DNA of 64,000 nt from Shinella zoogloeoides (lineage in GTDB: Bacteria; Pseudomonadota; Alphaproteobacteria; Rhizobiales; Rhizobiaceae). The notes beneath the pieces are model-generated. The model ran no database searches, was not told the DNA's origin, and worked only from the letters and a program-made list of their open reading frames with translations. Below are positions 53,338 to 60,686 of this stretch, one piece after another. Location: positions 2,607,001 through 2,671,000 of the forward strand of contig NZ_CP131130.1 of NCBI RefSeq assembly GCF_033705735.1. Direction: 5' to 3'. Position 1 is the stretch's first letter; each line of letters opens with the position of its first letter. The position numbers were made by a program, and so were the translations under genes.

Positions 53338-53832
53338 CTATTCGTCGACATCGCGCGGGACATGGCTGTCGACGCCGCGCGCCAGCAAGCCCTCCGCCCG
53401 CACGTCTCGCAGCCCCTTCACCCGCCGCAGAAGCCCGATGAGATGGCGCCGGTCGTCCTCGCTGTCGACCGCCCCGTCCAGTTCGGCGACACCGTCCCGG
53501 ATGGTGATTTCCAGCATGTCGAGATCGACCCGCTCGTCGTCCTCGAGCGTCTGCATGATGCGCGCCTCGAGGTCGTCGTCGGCGATCGCCTCCTCGTTCC
53601 CGTCGGAAAACGGCATGGGCGCGCCGTCGACGTCCCGCAGGTCGGGATCGGCCTCGACCTCCACGCCCTTGTTGTCGCGCGCGTCGAAATTGGTCCCCGG
53701 CGCGCCGTAGGGCGCGTTCTTCCCGTCATTCAGGTCGCCGTCATTGTCCGGATAGGGCCAGCCGTCGCGGATGTCGCGCTGTTCGTAATCGCGAAAGTCG
53801 TCTTCGCGGGGGGCTTGCTTGCGGCCGTTCAT
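53338..53832 (-). CDS. BON-domain protein
   Basis: A 164-aa acidic protein. The N-terminal half is low-complexity and Asp/Asn-rich (DGWPYPDNDGDLNDGKNAPYG). The C-terminal BON domain (about 85-160) has DDLEARIMQTLEDDERVDLDMLEITI, then DGVAELDGAVDSEDDRRHL. There is no signal peptide. ATG 53832 is preferred because GGAG is 6 bases upstream; an ATG two codons earlier overlaps the ribosome site. Proteins of this layout are frequent members of the rhizobial general stress response, and a matching promoter lies upstream. Confidence 0.85.
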   Translation of the reverse strand: MNGRKQAPREDDFRDYEQRDIRDGWPYPDNDGDLNDGKNAPYGAPGTNFDARDNKGVEVEADPDLRDVDGAPMPFSDGNEEAIADDDLEARIMQTLEDDERVDLDMLEITIRDGVAELDGAVDSEDDRRHLIGLLRRVKGLRDVRAEGLLARGVDSHVPRDVDE

Positions 53833-53868
53833 CGTCATCTCCGTCGCTTGTATGCCTGAAGAGGTTCG

Positions 53869-53893
53869 AACCGATCCGCCCGCCCATTGTTCC
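53869..53893 (-). promoter_or_regulatory. EcfG/RpoE2-type promoter for the BON gene
   Basis: GGAAC at 53893-53889, an 18-base spacer, then TT at 53870-53869 on the minus strand (-10 quartet GGTT), 37 bp upstream of the ATG. Confidence 0.72.
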
Positions 53894-53901
53894 GCCGTGC
53901 C

Positions 53902-53926
53902 GGAACCATTTGCCGCAAGGCCGGTT
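53902..53926 (+). promoter_or_regulatory. EcfG/RpoE2-type promoter for the DUF2188 gene
   Basis: GGAAC at 53902-53906, an 18-base spacer, then TT at 53925-53926 (-10 quartet GGTT), 32 bp upstream of ATG 53959. It is divergent from the BON promoter, with the two GGAAC boxes 8 bases apart. Confidence 0.72.
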
Positions 53927-53958
53927 TCTTCCGCATCGAGACAACCAGGGAGCGCATC

Positions 53959-54228
53959 ATGCCAATCACCTATCATGTCGTGCCGCACGAAGACGGCTGG
54001 GCCTACCGGCTGGACGACGTCTTTTCCGAGACATTCCCCAATCATGCCGAAGCGCTCGCGGCCGCCCGCCTTGCGGCCGAACGGCACGAAAGAAGCGACG
54101 AGGACCGCTTCATCTCCTATGAGGACGAAGATGGCCGGTGGCACAACGAGGTGGCGGCGGGGCGGGACCGGCCGGAGACCGAGGTGGAGGATAGCGCCGA
54201 AACGGCGACGGACGACCCGCCGGCCTGA
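53959..54228 (+). CDS. DUF2188 protein
   Basis: An 89-aa protein with YHVVPHEDGWAYRLDDVFSETFPNHAEALAAARLAA, matching DUF2188. The tail is acidic. GGGAG precedes ATG 53959; a longer frame from 53887 covers the promoter and was rejected. It converges on udgX, 3 bases away. The function is unknown; it is stress-associated by promoter and neighbours. Confidence 0.83.
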   Translation: MPITYHVVPHEDGWAYRLDDVFSETFPNHAEALAAARLAAERHERSDEDRFISYEDEDGRWHNEVAAGRDRPETEVEDSAETATDDPPA

Positions 54229-54231
54229 CGC

Positions 54232-54870
54232 TCAGCTTTCGAGAAACGGCCTGATCTTGCGCAGTTCCGCCACGAAGCGGCCGCGCTCCTGCTCGGCATC
54301 GGGCCGGCCGCGGCTGCGCAGCAGCGCGGAAGGGTGGACGGTGATCAGCGTCGGCACGCCGCTTTCCGTCTCGACGATGCGGCCGCGATCCGCCGTGACG
54401 GCGTGGCGCTTGCCGAGAAGAGCGAAGGTCGCGGTCGCGCCCAGCGCGACGAGGAGCGCCGGTTTCAGCCGCTCGATCTCGCCGCCCAGCCACCAGGCGC
54501 ATTGCCGGACCTCGCCGGTATTCGGCCTTTCATGGATGCGCCGCTTGCCGAAGCGCTTGAACTTGAAATGCTTGACCGCATTGGTGAGATAGCAGGCGGA
54601 ACGGTCGATGCCGGCCTCCTCGAGACATCCGTCGAGGAAGCGCCCGGCCGGGCCGACAAAGGGATGGCCGAGCTGGTCTTCCCGGTCGCCCGGCTGCTCG
54701 CCGACGAGAAGCACCCGCGCCCGCTTCGCGCCCTCGCCGAAAACGACCTGAGTCGCCTCGCGGTAGAGGTCGCAGCGCCGGCATTCCGCCGCCGCGGCGT
54801 GCATCTCCTCAATATCGCCTTGCGCGTGTTCCTGAAAAGCCGGCGCCGGCGTGCTCGCCTTCTTCAGCAT
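54232..54870 (-). CDS. udgX: UdgX-type uracil-DNA glycosylase
   Basis: A 212-aa family-4-like uracil-DNA glycosylase. CxxC at 30-33 with further Cys at 93 and 124 fits the [4Fe-4S] cluster. The uracil-pocket motif is GEQPGDREDQLGHPFVGPAG and the C-terminal motif is HPSALLR. The insert KRRIH at 109-113 is the signature of UdgX, whose His (H113 here) forms a covalent bond to the abasic site after uracil release. ATG 54870 was chosen over an upstream TTG at 54912, which would run into the promoter element. Confidence 0.92.
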   Translation of the reverse strand: MLKKASTPAPAFQEHAQGDIEEMHAAAAECRRCDLYREATQVVFGEGAKRARVLLVGEQPGDREDQLGHPFVGPAGRFLDGCLEEAGIDRSACYLTNAVKHFKFKRFGKRRIHERPNTGEVRQCAWWLGGEIERLKPALLVALGATATFALLGKRHAVTADRGRIVETESGVPTLITVHPSALLRSRGRPDAEQERGRFVAELRKIRPFLES

Positions 54871-54903
54871 GACCGTATTCCCAGCGGATGACTGCCCCCC
54901 TTC

Positions 54904-54928
54904 AATCCGCAAGCCTGCCGGTTGTTCC
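54904..54928 (-). promoter_or_regulatory. EcfG/RpoE2-type promoter for udgX
   Basis: GGAAC at 54928-54924, an 18-base spacer, then TT at 54905-54904 on the minus strand (-10 quartet GATT), 34 bp upstream of the ATG. Confidence 0.5.
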
Positions 54929-54933
54929 TCACG

Positions 54934-55626
54934 TCACGAGGGAAAGAGGCGGGCATATTCCCGCTCGCTTTCGCCATAGGAATTCGCCGCGAAGGCTTCG
55001 AGGGCCGCGCGGTTGCGGATGACGACGATGCCGCGCTGGGAATAGATGAAGCCGTTGCCTTCCAGCACATGCAGGGCGTTCGTGACGCTCGCCCGCCGGA
55101 CGGCGAGCATCACCGCCAGGAATTCGTGCGTCAGGGCCAGCCGGTCGCCGTCCACCCGGTCGTGGCACATCAGTATCCAGCGCGCGAGGCGCTCGTCGAC
55201 ATGATCGACGGCCTGCGAAAGCGCCGTGAAGGCGACCTGGCAGGAAAAGGCCTGCACCCAGCGCAGCATGACGGCGCGCAAGGCGGGCCGCGCCTCGACC
55301 TGCCTTTGAAAATCCTCCCGCCGGATGCGCAAGCCATGCCCGTCCACCTGCATGACCGTGCGGAACGGATTGCTGTCCGTCCCGAGGATGGCGGAGGACG
55401 GCGACATGCCTTCCCGCCCGATGATGCCGATTTCGGCCTGCTTGCCCGTCGGCGACACCACCACCGTCGAGATGATCCCCGTGCGCGGAAAGTAGCAATG
55501 GTCGATCGGCGACAGGGGCTGGGAGAGTTCCAGCCCCTGCGGCAGGGCCACATCGGTCATCAGGGACAGGAGGGCATCGCGCTCCTCCGGGCCGAGCGCC
55601 GCCAGAAGCCTGTTCTGCCGCGTCAT
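54934..55626 (-). CDS. Crp/Fnr family transcriptional regulator
   Basis: A 230-aa regulator with an N-terminal cyclic-nucleotide-binding-like domain (about 10-130; HCYFPRTGIISTVV, GIIGREGM) and a C-terminal winged helix (about 145-220; LTHEFLAVMLAVRRASVTNALHVLEGNGFI). There is no Fnr-type cysteine cluster. ATG 55626 overlaps the glgA stop (ATGA), so it is translationally coupled to glycogen synthase. Such coupling suggests it regulates, or is co-regulated with, glycogen metabolism; this is inferred. Confidence 0.88.
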   Translation of the reverse strand: MTRQNRLLAALGPEERDALLSLMTDVALPQGLELSQPLSPIDHCYFPRTGIISTVVVSPTGKQAEIGIIGREGMSPSSAILGTDSNPFRTVMQVDGHGLRIRREDFQRQVEARPALRAVMLRWVQAFSCQVAFTALSQAVDHVDERLARWILMCHDRVDGDRLALTHEFLAVMLAVRRASVTNALHVLEGNGFIYSQRGIVVIRNRAALEAFAANSYGESEREYARLFPS

Positions 55627-57125
55627 GGCCCCGTCCACCCGGAAGGAATTTGCTCAGGCTCGGCCGGCAGCAGGCCGGCCGTCGCCTGCCACGCCGCCTG
55701 CAGCGCCTCGAAAAGCTGGGCATACTGGAAGGCGCTGCGATCCCAGGAGAAATCCGCCTTCATGGCCTGCCGCTGCAGGCTGGCCCAAGCCTCGCGATCC
55801 TCGAACGCCTCGCAGGCGCGGCGCACCGCCTCGCGGAAACTGTGCGGCTCGATCGGGTGGAACTGGAATCCCGTGGCGACGGCCCGCGCCATCGCCGCCT
55901 CGTTGGCGTCGATGATGGTTTCGGAGAGCCCGCCCGTCCGCCCGACCAGCGGAATGGCGCCGTAGCGCATGGCATAGAGCTGGGTAAGGCCGCAGGGCTC
56001 GAAGCGGGACGGCTGCACCAGCACGTCGCAGCCCGAGACGATGAGATGAGCGAGTTCCTCGCTGTAGCCGATATGCACGGCAACGCGGTCCGGGTGGCGC
56101 CGGGCGCAGTCCCTGAGCGCGTCCTCTATCGCCGCATCGCCCTGGCCGCAGACGACGAACTGGCCACCATGCTGCACGACTTCCTCGGCGGCATCCGGAA
56201 TCATGTCCGCGCCTTTCTGCCAGGCAAGGCGCGTCAGCGCGGCAAAGAGCGGCCCGCCGGCATCCCCGAGACCGAAATGCGACAGCATCGCCGCGCGGTT
56301 TGCCTGCCGGCGCGGCAGCGAGCGCGCATCGTAGCGGCGGGGAACGAGCGGATCGGAGGCCGGATTCCAGATATCGGAATCGATGCCGTTGACGATGCCG
56401 TAAAGCGCCGAGCGCCGCGTCTGCAATACGCCGTCGAGCCCCATGCCGAGCTCCGGCGACAGGATTTCCCGCGCATAGGTGGGGCTGACGGTGGTCACCA
56501 CGTCGGACGAGAGCAGCCCGCCCTTCAGGAAGCCGACGCCGCCGTAATATTCGAGGCATTCGATGCCGAAGGCTGCGTCGGGAAGGCCGAGCCGGCCGGC
56601 GATATCGAAGGAGAACTGCCCCTGGAAGGCGAGGTTGTGAACGGTGCAGACCACCGGAAGCGAGCTGCGGAACGCATAGCGCAGATAGACCGGCACGAGC
56701 GCCGTCTGCCAGTCGTGGACATGCACGATATCCGCCCGCACCGCCAGCACCTCCCCGAGCGCGAGCCTTGCCCCGGCGAGCGAAAAGGCCGCAAAGCGCA
56801 GCCAGTTGTCCGGGTGGTCTCGCCCTTCGCCATCGAGATAGGGGCCACCCGGCCTGTCATAGAGCTCGGGGATTTCGAGCACGAGCAGGTCGAGCCCGTC
56901 GGCCTCGGCCCGCGACAGGACGGCATCGTGGCCGAGCAGGCCGTCGAGCCGGGCCACCGGCGACCGCCGGGGCAGATGCTCCAGCACCGCGCGATAGCCC
57001 GGCACGAGCGTCGAGACCAGAATGCCATGGGACCGCAGCGCCTTGGGGAGAGCCCCCGCGACATCCGCCAATCCCCCGGTCTTGATGAGAGGAAAAACCT
57101 CGGAAACAGTCGACAGAACGTTCAT
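55623..57125 (-). CDS. glgA: Glycogen synthase GlgA
   Basis: A 500-aa GT5 family ADP-glucose:glycogen glucosyltransferase. The ADP-glucose site KTGGLADV is at residues 15-22, HVHDWQTALVP is conserved, and the C-terminal Rossmann domain has RLAWQKGADM and SRFEPCGLTQLYAMRYG, which contains the catalytic Glu. Length is slightly above the usual 480. It stands apart from glgB/glgC/glgX, none of which is in the window, and may be a second, stress-linked copy. Confidence 0.94.
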   Translation of the reverse strand: MNVLSTVSEVFPLIKTGGLADVAGALPKALRSHGILVSTLVPGYRAVLEHLPRRSPVARLDGLLGHDAVLSRAEADGLDLLVLEIPELYDRPGGPYLDGEGRDHPDNWLRFAAFSLAGARLALGEVLAVRADIVHVHDWQTALVPVYLRYAFRSSLPVVCTVHNLAFQGQFSFDIAGRLGLPDAAFGIECLEYYGGVGFLKGGLLSSDVVTTVSPTYAREILSPELGMGLDGVLQTRRSALYGIVNGIDSDIWNPASDPLVPRRYDARSLPRRQANRAAMLSHFGLGDAGGPLFAALTRLAWQKGADMIPDAAEEVVQHGGQFVVCGQGDAAIEDALRDCARRHPDRVAVHIGYSEELAHLIVSGCDVLVQPSRFEPCGLTQLYAMRYGAIPLVGRTGGLSETIIDANEAAMARAVATGFQFHPIEPHSFREAVRRACEAFEDREAWASLQRQAMKADFSWDRSAFQYAQLFEALQAAWQATAGLLPAEPEQIPSGWTGP

Positions 57126-57209
57126 GGCCCGTCAGGTGACACTCCGCGCGAAGGACGAGAAACGCATCAGCGCCCGGCATCGCTGCCGGGCGCAGGTCCA
57201 CGGGGAGGA

Positions 57210-57449
57210 TCAAGCGGAAGCGCGAAGCTCGACCGCCACCGACGGCCGCGGCTTGCCACGACGCGCCGACAGCGCCACGCGCTTCAGCGGAAGGGGGACG
57301 ACGGGAGCCTCGGCCCGCGTGGGCGAGTGTGCCTCCCTCACCCGTTCGGCCGCCATCTGCCAGTGGCGATCATGCTGGCCGTCGGGGCAGCCTTCCGTTT
57401 CCCAGATGCGATAGGCTTCGCTGCGAACGAGATCTTCAAAATCGACCAT
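57210..57449 (-). CDS. DUF2934 protein
   Basis: A 79-aa protein beginning MVDFEDLVRSEAYRIWETEG and continuing with QHDRHWQMAAERV, the DUF2934 signature. The C-terminal 30 residues are basic. AAAGGGA precedes the ATG. A GGAAC-N18-TT element lies about 100 bp upstream, leaving a long 5' leader or a second promoter unaccounted for. The function is unknown. Confidence 0.82.
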   Translation of the reverse strand: MVDFEDLVRSEAYRIWETEGCPDGQHDRHWQMAAERVREAHSPTRAEAPVVPLPLKRVALSARRGKPRPSVAVELRASA

Positions 57450-57552
57450 GAGAGCGTCCCTTTTCTGAGCTGATGGCGTCAACGCCCGCCGACTTTTTCT
57501 TCTGGACGGCTTGGGGCCGTCATCGTGTGGCGGGAATTTCCTGCAACCCATC

Positions 57553-57577
57553 AACCGGCCTGTCCGTCGATTGTTCC
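57553..57577 (-). promoter_or_regulatory. EcfG/RpoE2-type promoter for the DUF2934 gene
   Basis: GGAAC at 57577-57573, an 18-base spacer, then TT at 57554-57553 on the minus strand (-10 quartet GGTT). It lies 104 bp upstream of the ATG, further than in the other cases. Confidence 0.6.
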
Positions 57578-57625
57578 CGGAAAAAATCGGGTTTGACGAA
57601 AATCTTCCCGCCTGCCCGCGCGACC

Positions 57626-57651
57626 GGAGGCGGCCCGCCGGGGCCGCCTCC
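57626..57651 (-). terminator. Hairpin after the yciF-like gene
   Basis: An 11-bp perfect stem (GGAGGCGGCCC / GGGCCGCCTCC) with loop GCCG, 10 bases past the stop of the YciF-like gene. No T-run follows. It separates that gene from the DUF2934 promoter. Confidence 0.55.
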
Positions 57652-57661
57652 AAGCAGACGG

Positions 57662-58162
57662 TCAGGCCGCCTTTTTGGCCTTCGCATTGGCCGAGGATTC
57701 GGCAAGCTTCGTCAGCTTCTTGTCGGTCGCGGTCTCTTCCTCCAGATTGGCCTGCAGGAGCGGAACCGCCTTGTCGAGGCCGATCTGCTTTGCCCAGGCG
57801 ATCAGCGTGCCGTAGCGGGCGATCTCGTAATGCTCGACCGCCTGCGCGGAGGAGATGAGACCCGCATCGAGCGCCGGGGTGGCCTTGAAGCTCTCCATGA
57901 TCTCCTCGGCCTCGGCGATGATGCCCTGGATCGCCTCGCAGGTCTTGCCGCGGGGCGCCTTGCCGAGGAGTTCGAAGACCTCCTCCAGCCGCTCGATCTG
58001 CCCCTGCGTCTCGTCGCGATGATGCAGGAAGCCCTGCTTGCCCTCCTCCGACTGCGCTGCCCGCGCCATCTTGGGCAGCGCCTTCAGGATCTGCTTTTCC
58101 GCATAGTAGATGTCCTTGAGAGTATCGAGGAACAGGTCATCCAGTGTCTTCTCGGTAGCCAT
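57662..58162 (-). CDS. YciF-like ferritin-fold protein (DUF892)
   Basis: A 166-aa four-helix protein of the YciE/YciF (DUF892) family: TLDDLFLDTLKDIYYAEKQILKALPKMA, CEAIQGIIAEAEEIM and AVEHYEIARYGTLIAWA carry the Glu/His residues of a di-iron site. The start at MATEKTL has GGAGA 6-7 bases upstream. The C terminus is Lys/Ala-rich. The family is induced by general stress in many bacteria, and a suitable promoter lies upstream. Confidence 0.9.
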   Translation of the reverse strand: MATEKTLDDLFLDTLKDIYYAEKQILKALPKMARAAQSEEGKQGFLHHRDETQGQIERLEEVFELLGKAPRGKTCEAIQGIIAEAEEIMESFKATPALDAGLISSAQAVEHYEIARYGTLIAWAKQIGLDKAVPLLQANLEEETATDKKLTKLAESSANAKAKKAA

Positions 58163-58197
58163 TGATGTCTCCATGGGTATGAGGGAACGGATGCTCG

Positions 58198-58223
58198 AAC
58201 TCGGGGGCATGCCCGAATGTTCC
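58198..58223 (-). promoter_or_regulatory. EcfG/RpoE2-type promoter for the yciF-like gene
   Basis: GGAAC at 58223-58219, a 19-base spacer, then TT at 58199-58198 on the minus strand, 36 bp upstream of the ATG. The 19-base spacing is the longer accepted variant. Confidence 0.55.
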
Positions 58224-58240
58224 ACGTGGGACGGAGACGT

Positions 58241-58789
58241 TCAGATCGGCTTGCTGAGATAGGGAGAACCCCGCACCGCAAAGCGCCACGGCCGGTCCGC
58301 CGCCTTGCTGATGCCGATCCGCACGCCGGAGGTGGAGACGGGCGGCTCGACCGGCAGGTCCAGGCGGAAGGGCGGCTCGAAGAGGGAAAGGCCGTTCATT
58401 CCGCCGCCGACGGCAAGCGCCTTGCAGAGATTGCCCGGCCCGGCGCAAAGCCGCCGCGTCACGGCGAGCGAGCGCCGCGCCATCATGGTCTCGACGCCTT
58501 CCGTCGGCTCCAGGGCGCGCAGCAGCACGGCGCTGCCCGGCTCGCAGACGAAATTCAGGCACCAGTGCAGCCCATAGGAGCGGTAGACATAGGCCCGCCC
58601 GGCATCGCCGAACATCGCGGCATTGGAGGGCGTCGGCCCGCGATGGCTGTGCGAGGCCTCGTCGTCGCGGCGGTAGGCCTCGGTTTCCACGATGATGCCG
58701 CCGACACCATCGACGAGCAGCAGCACGCCGAGAAGATCGGCCGCGACATCGACGGCATCGCGCGCGAAGAAGGATCGGTTCAGGGCCAT
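58241..58789 (-). CDS. 3-methyladenine DNA glycosylase (AAG/Mpg family)
   Basis: A 182-aa monofunctional alkylpurine glycosylase. FFARDAVDVAADLLG, GIIVETEAYRRDDEASHSHRG (with the catalytic Glu), MFGDAGRAYVYRSYGLHWCLN and GPGNLCKALAV are the family motifs. It removes 3-methyladenine, hypoxanthine and similar lesions. AGGA lies 8 bases before the ATG. With UdgX and Ku/LigD it makes the region rich in DNA repair. Confidence 0.93.
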   Translation of the reverse strand: MALNRSFFARDAVDVAADLLGVLLLVDGVGGIIVETEAYRRDDEASHSHRGPTPSNAAMFGDAGRAYVYRSYGLHWCLNFVCEPGSAVLLRALEPTEGVETMMARRSLAVTRRLCAGPGNLCKALAVGGGMNGLSLFEPPFRLDLPVEPPVSTSGVRIGISKAADRPWRFAVRGSPYLSKPI

Positions 58790-59135
58790 GCCATGATCCT
58801 AGAACGGCACCGGCGCAGCGGGCAACGCCCGCGGCCTGGCGATCCATGGAGAAAAACGGGCGGCCGGGACTCGGGGGAGCCTCGGCGACGGACACGCTTG
58901 AGAATCCGCCCGGCCGCAAGGCGGCCGCACCCTCCCGTTTCGGGAAGCCGGAACCTGCCACCGGAGGCGCGGGAGGGAAAGCCGCGCGCGAACCTTTCCC
59001 CGCTGCGTACGGGATCGTACAAAGCCGCCATGGTTAGAGCATTTCCAGCAAAAGTGCGAAGCGGTTTTGCGTCCGGAAATGCGACGAAACAAAGAGTTAG
59101 AGCGTTTTCGCGATTCGGAGAAAAGCGGAAACACT
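58790..59135. other. Gene-free spacer between mpg and spoVR
   Basis: This 346-bp stretch lacks a convincing gene on either strand. It contains a small hairpin (CGGCCGC-AAG-GCGGCCG, 58911-58927) and, from 59034, an intergenic repeat listed separately. No clear promoter for mpg was recognised. Confidence 0.6.
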
Positions 59136-59140
59136 CTAGA
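59034..59140 (+). repeat. Rhizobial intergenic palindromic repeat, copy 2 (two modules)
   Basis: Module 1 has GCATTTCC and GGAAATGC ends around the core AGCAAAAGTGCGAAGCGG plus TTTTGC. Module 2 is an imperfect palindrome, TAGAGCGTTTTCGC paired with GCGGAAACACTCTA. The whole resembles a repeat scattered through rhizobial genomes. It overlaps the spoVR stop codon. A second, inverted copy of module 1 is at 31877-31931. Confidence 0.7.
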
Positions 59141-60677
59141 GATCGCGCGACGAGCATTCGTAGAGAACCGCCCCGCTCGACGCCGCGACGCCGGCAAGGC
59201 TGACATCGTAGCCCCAGAGGCGGCGGATATGGGCAAGGGTCGCATCCCGGTCCGCCTCCTCCAGCAGAACGCCGTTCTTGACGGTATGCCTCAGCCTCAA
59301 TTGCCGGTCGCCGAGGAGATCGACGTCGACCACCTCGATATCCGGCCGGTTGGCGCCGAGATCGTAGCTGCGGGCGAGCGCCGTGCGCACGGCGGAATAG
59401 CCGCGCTCGTCATGGATGGAGGCGACCTCGCAGAACCGGTCGGTGGACCGGTCCGTCAGATGGAACAGGCGGAATTTGCGGATCAGCGCCGGGCTCAGAT
59501 ATTGCAGGATGAAGGACTCGTCCCGGTGGTTCTCCCAGGCGTCGAGCAGCGTTCCCCGCCAGTCGCCGTTGCCGGCGATGTCGGGGAACCAGTCCCTGTC
59601 CTCGGCCGTCGGCTCCGTGCAGATGCGCTCGATGTCCTGCATCATCGCGAAACCCAGCGCATAGGGATTGATGCCGCCGAAGCGCGGATCGTGGAAGCTC
59701 GGCTGGAAGACCACATTGGCGTGGCTCGCCAAGAGCTCCAGCATGGCGCCCTCGCTCATCTTCTTCTGGTCGAAGAGCCGGTTGATGATGAAATAGTGGA
59801 CGAAGGTCGCGCATCCCTCATTCATCACCTTGGTCTGGGCCTGCGGATAGAAATACTGCGCGATGACGCGGACGATGCGCAACAGCTCCCGCTGCCACGG
59901 CTCCAGGATCAGGCTGTGCTTTTCGAGGAAATAGAGCAGGTTCTCCTCCGGCAGGTTCAGCGCCTTCTTGCGCTCCAGCGCCTCCTCCTCCGCCTCTTCC
60001 ATATCGGCATTGCCGCCGGCCGTGGGCAGGGTGCGCCAGAGGTCGCTATAGGTCTGCTCCTCGTATTCCAGCCGCTCGCGCGCCCGCTCGGTGATCCTTT
60101 CGGAGGAAAGCCGCGGCGGGCGGCGATAGTGGAAGACGCCCTGATCCATCAGCGCATGGGCCGAATCGAGAATATCCTCCACGGCGGCGGTCCCGTGCCG
60201 CTCCTCACAGCGCGCGACATATTTCTTGGCGAAATCCATGTAGCCGAGGATGGAGCTGGCATCCGTCCACTGGCGGAAGAGATAGTTGTTCTTGAAGAAA
60301 TGGTTGTGGCCGAAGGCGGCATGCGCGGTGACGAGTGCCTGCATCGGCATCGTGTTCTCTTCCATCAGATAGGTGATGCAGGGATTGGAATTGATGACGA
60401 GCTCATAGGCGAGGCCCCGGCGCCCCTTGCGGTAGAGATGGTCCTCGAAGACGAAGCGCTTGCCGAAGGACCAGTGCTGGTACATCAGCGGCATGCCGAC
60501 GGAGGAATAGGCGTCGAGCATCTGCTCGGAGGAGATGACCTCGATCTGGTTGGGATAGACGTCGAGCCCCATCTCGCCGAGCGCTATGGCCTCGATGGCG
60601 TCATAGGCGCGCGAGAGCGTCGCAAAGCTCCATTCGGATCCGTCGAACAGCAGGGAAGAGGCGCCGCGTCTTGCCAT
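59136..60677 (-). CDS. SpoVR family protein
   Basis: A 513-aa SpoVR/YcgB protein. QIEVISSEQMLDAYSSVGMPLMYQHWSFGK, NSNPCITYLMEENTMPMQALVTAHAAFGHNHFFKNN and NEGCATFVHYFI are conserved family blocks rich in His. The biochemical function is unknown, although the His clusters suggest metal binding. It is the third gene of prkA-yeaH-spoVR, 9 bases after yeaH, and its stop lies in an intergenic repeat. Confidence 0.93.
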   Translation of the reverse strand: MARRGASSLLFDGSEWSFATLSRAYDAIEAIALGEMGLDVYPNQIEVISSEQMLDAYSSVGMPLMYQHWSFGKRFVFEDHLYRKGRRGLAYELVINSNPCITYLMEENTMPMQALVTAHAAFGHNHFFKNNYLFRQWTDASSILGYMDFAKKYVARCEERHGTAAVEDILDSAHALMDQGVFHYRRPPRLSSERITERARERLEYEEQTYSDLWRTLPTAGGNADMEEAEEEALERKKALNLPEENLLYFLEKHSLILEPWQRELLRIVRVIAQYFYPQAQTKVMNEGCATFVHYFIINRLFDQKKMSEGAMLELLASHANVVFQPSFHDPRFGGINPYALGFAMMQDIERICTEPTAEDRDWFPDIAGNGDWRGTLLDAWENHRDESFILQYLSPALIRKFRLFHLTDRSTDRFCEVASIHDERGYSAVRTALARSYDLGANRPDIEVVDVDLLGDRQLRLRHTVKNGVLLEEADRDATLAHIRRLWGYDVSLAGVAASSGAVLYECSSRDL

Positions 60678-60686
60678 ATGATCCCC

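Noticed and set aside
53127..53441. A plus-strand 104-codon Gly/Ser-rich frame
   Set aside because: It is the complement of the Pro-rich 55-aa gene, which has the better ribosome site and operon position; the plus-strand frame has neither.
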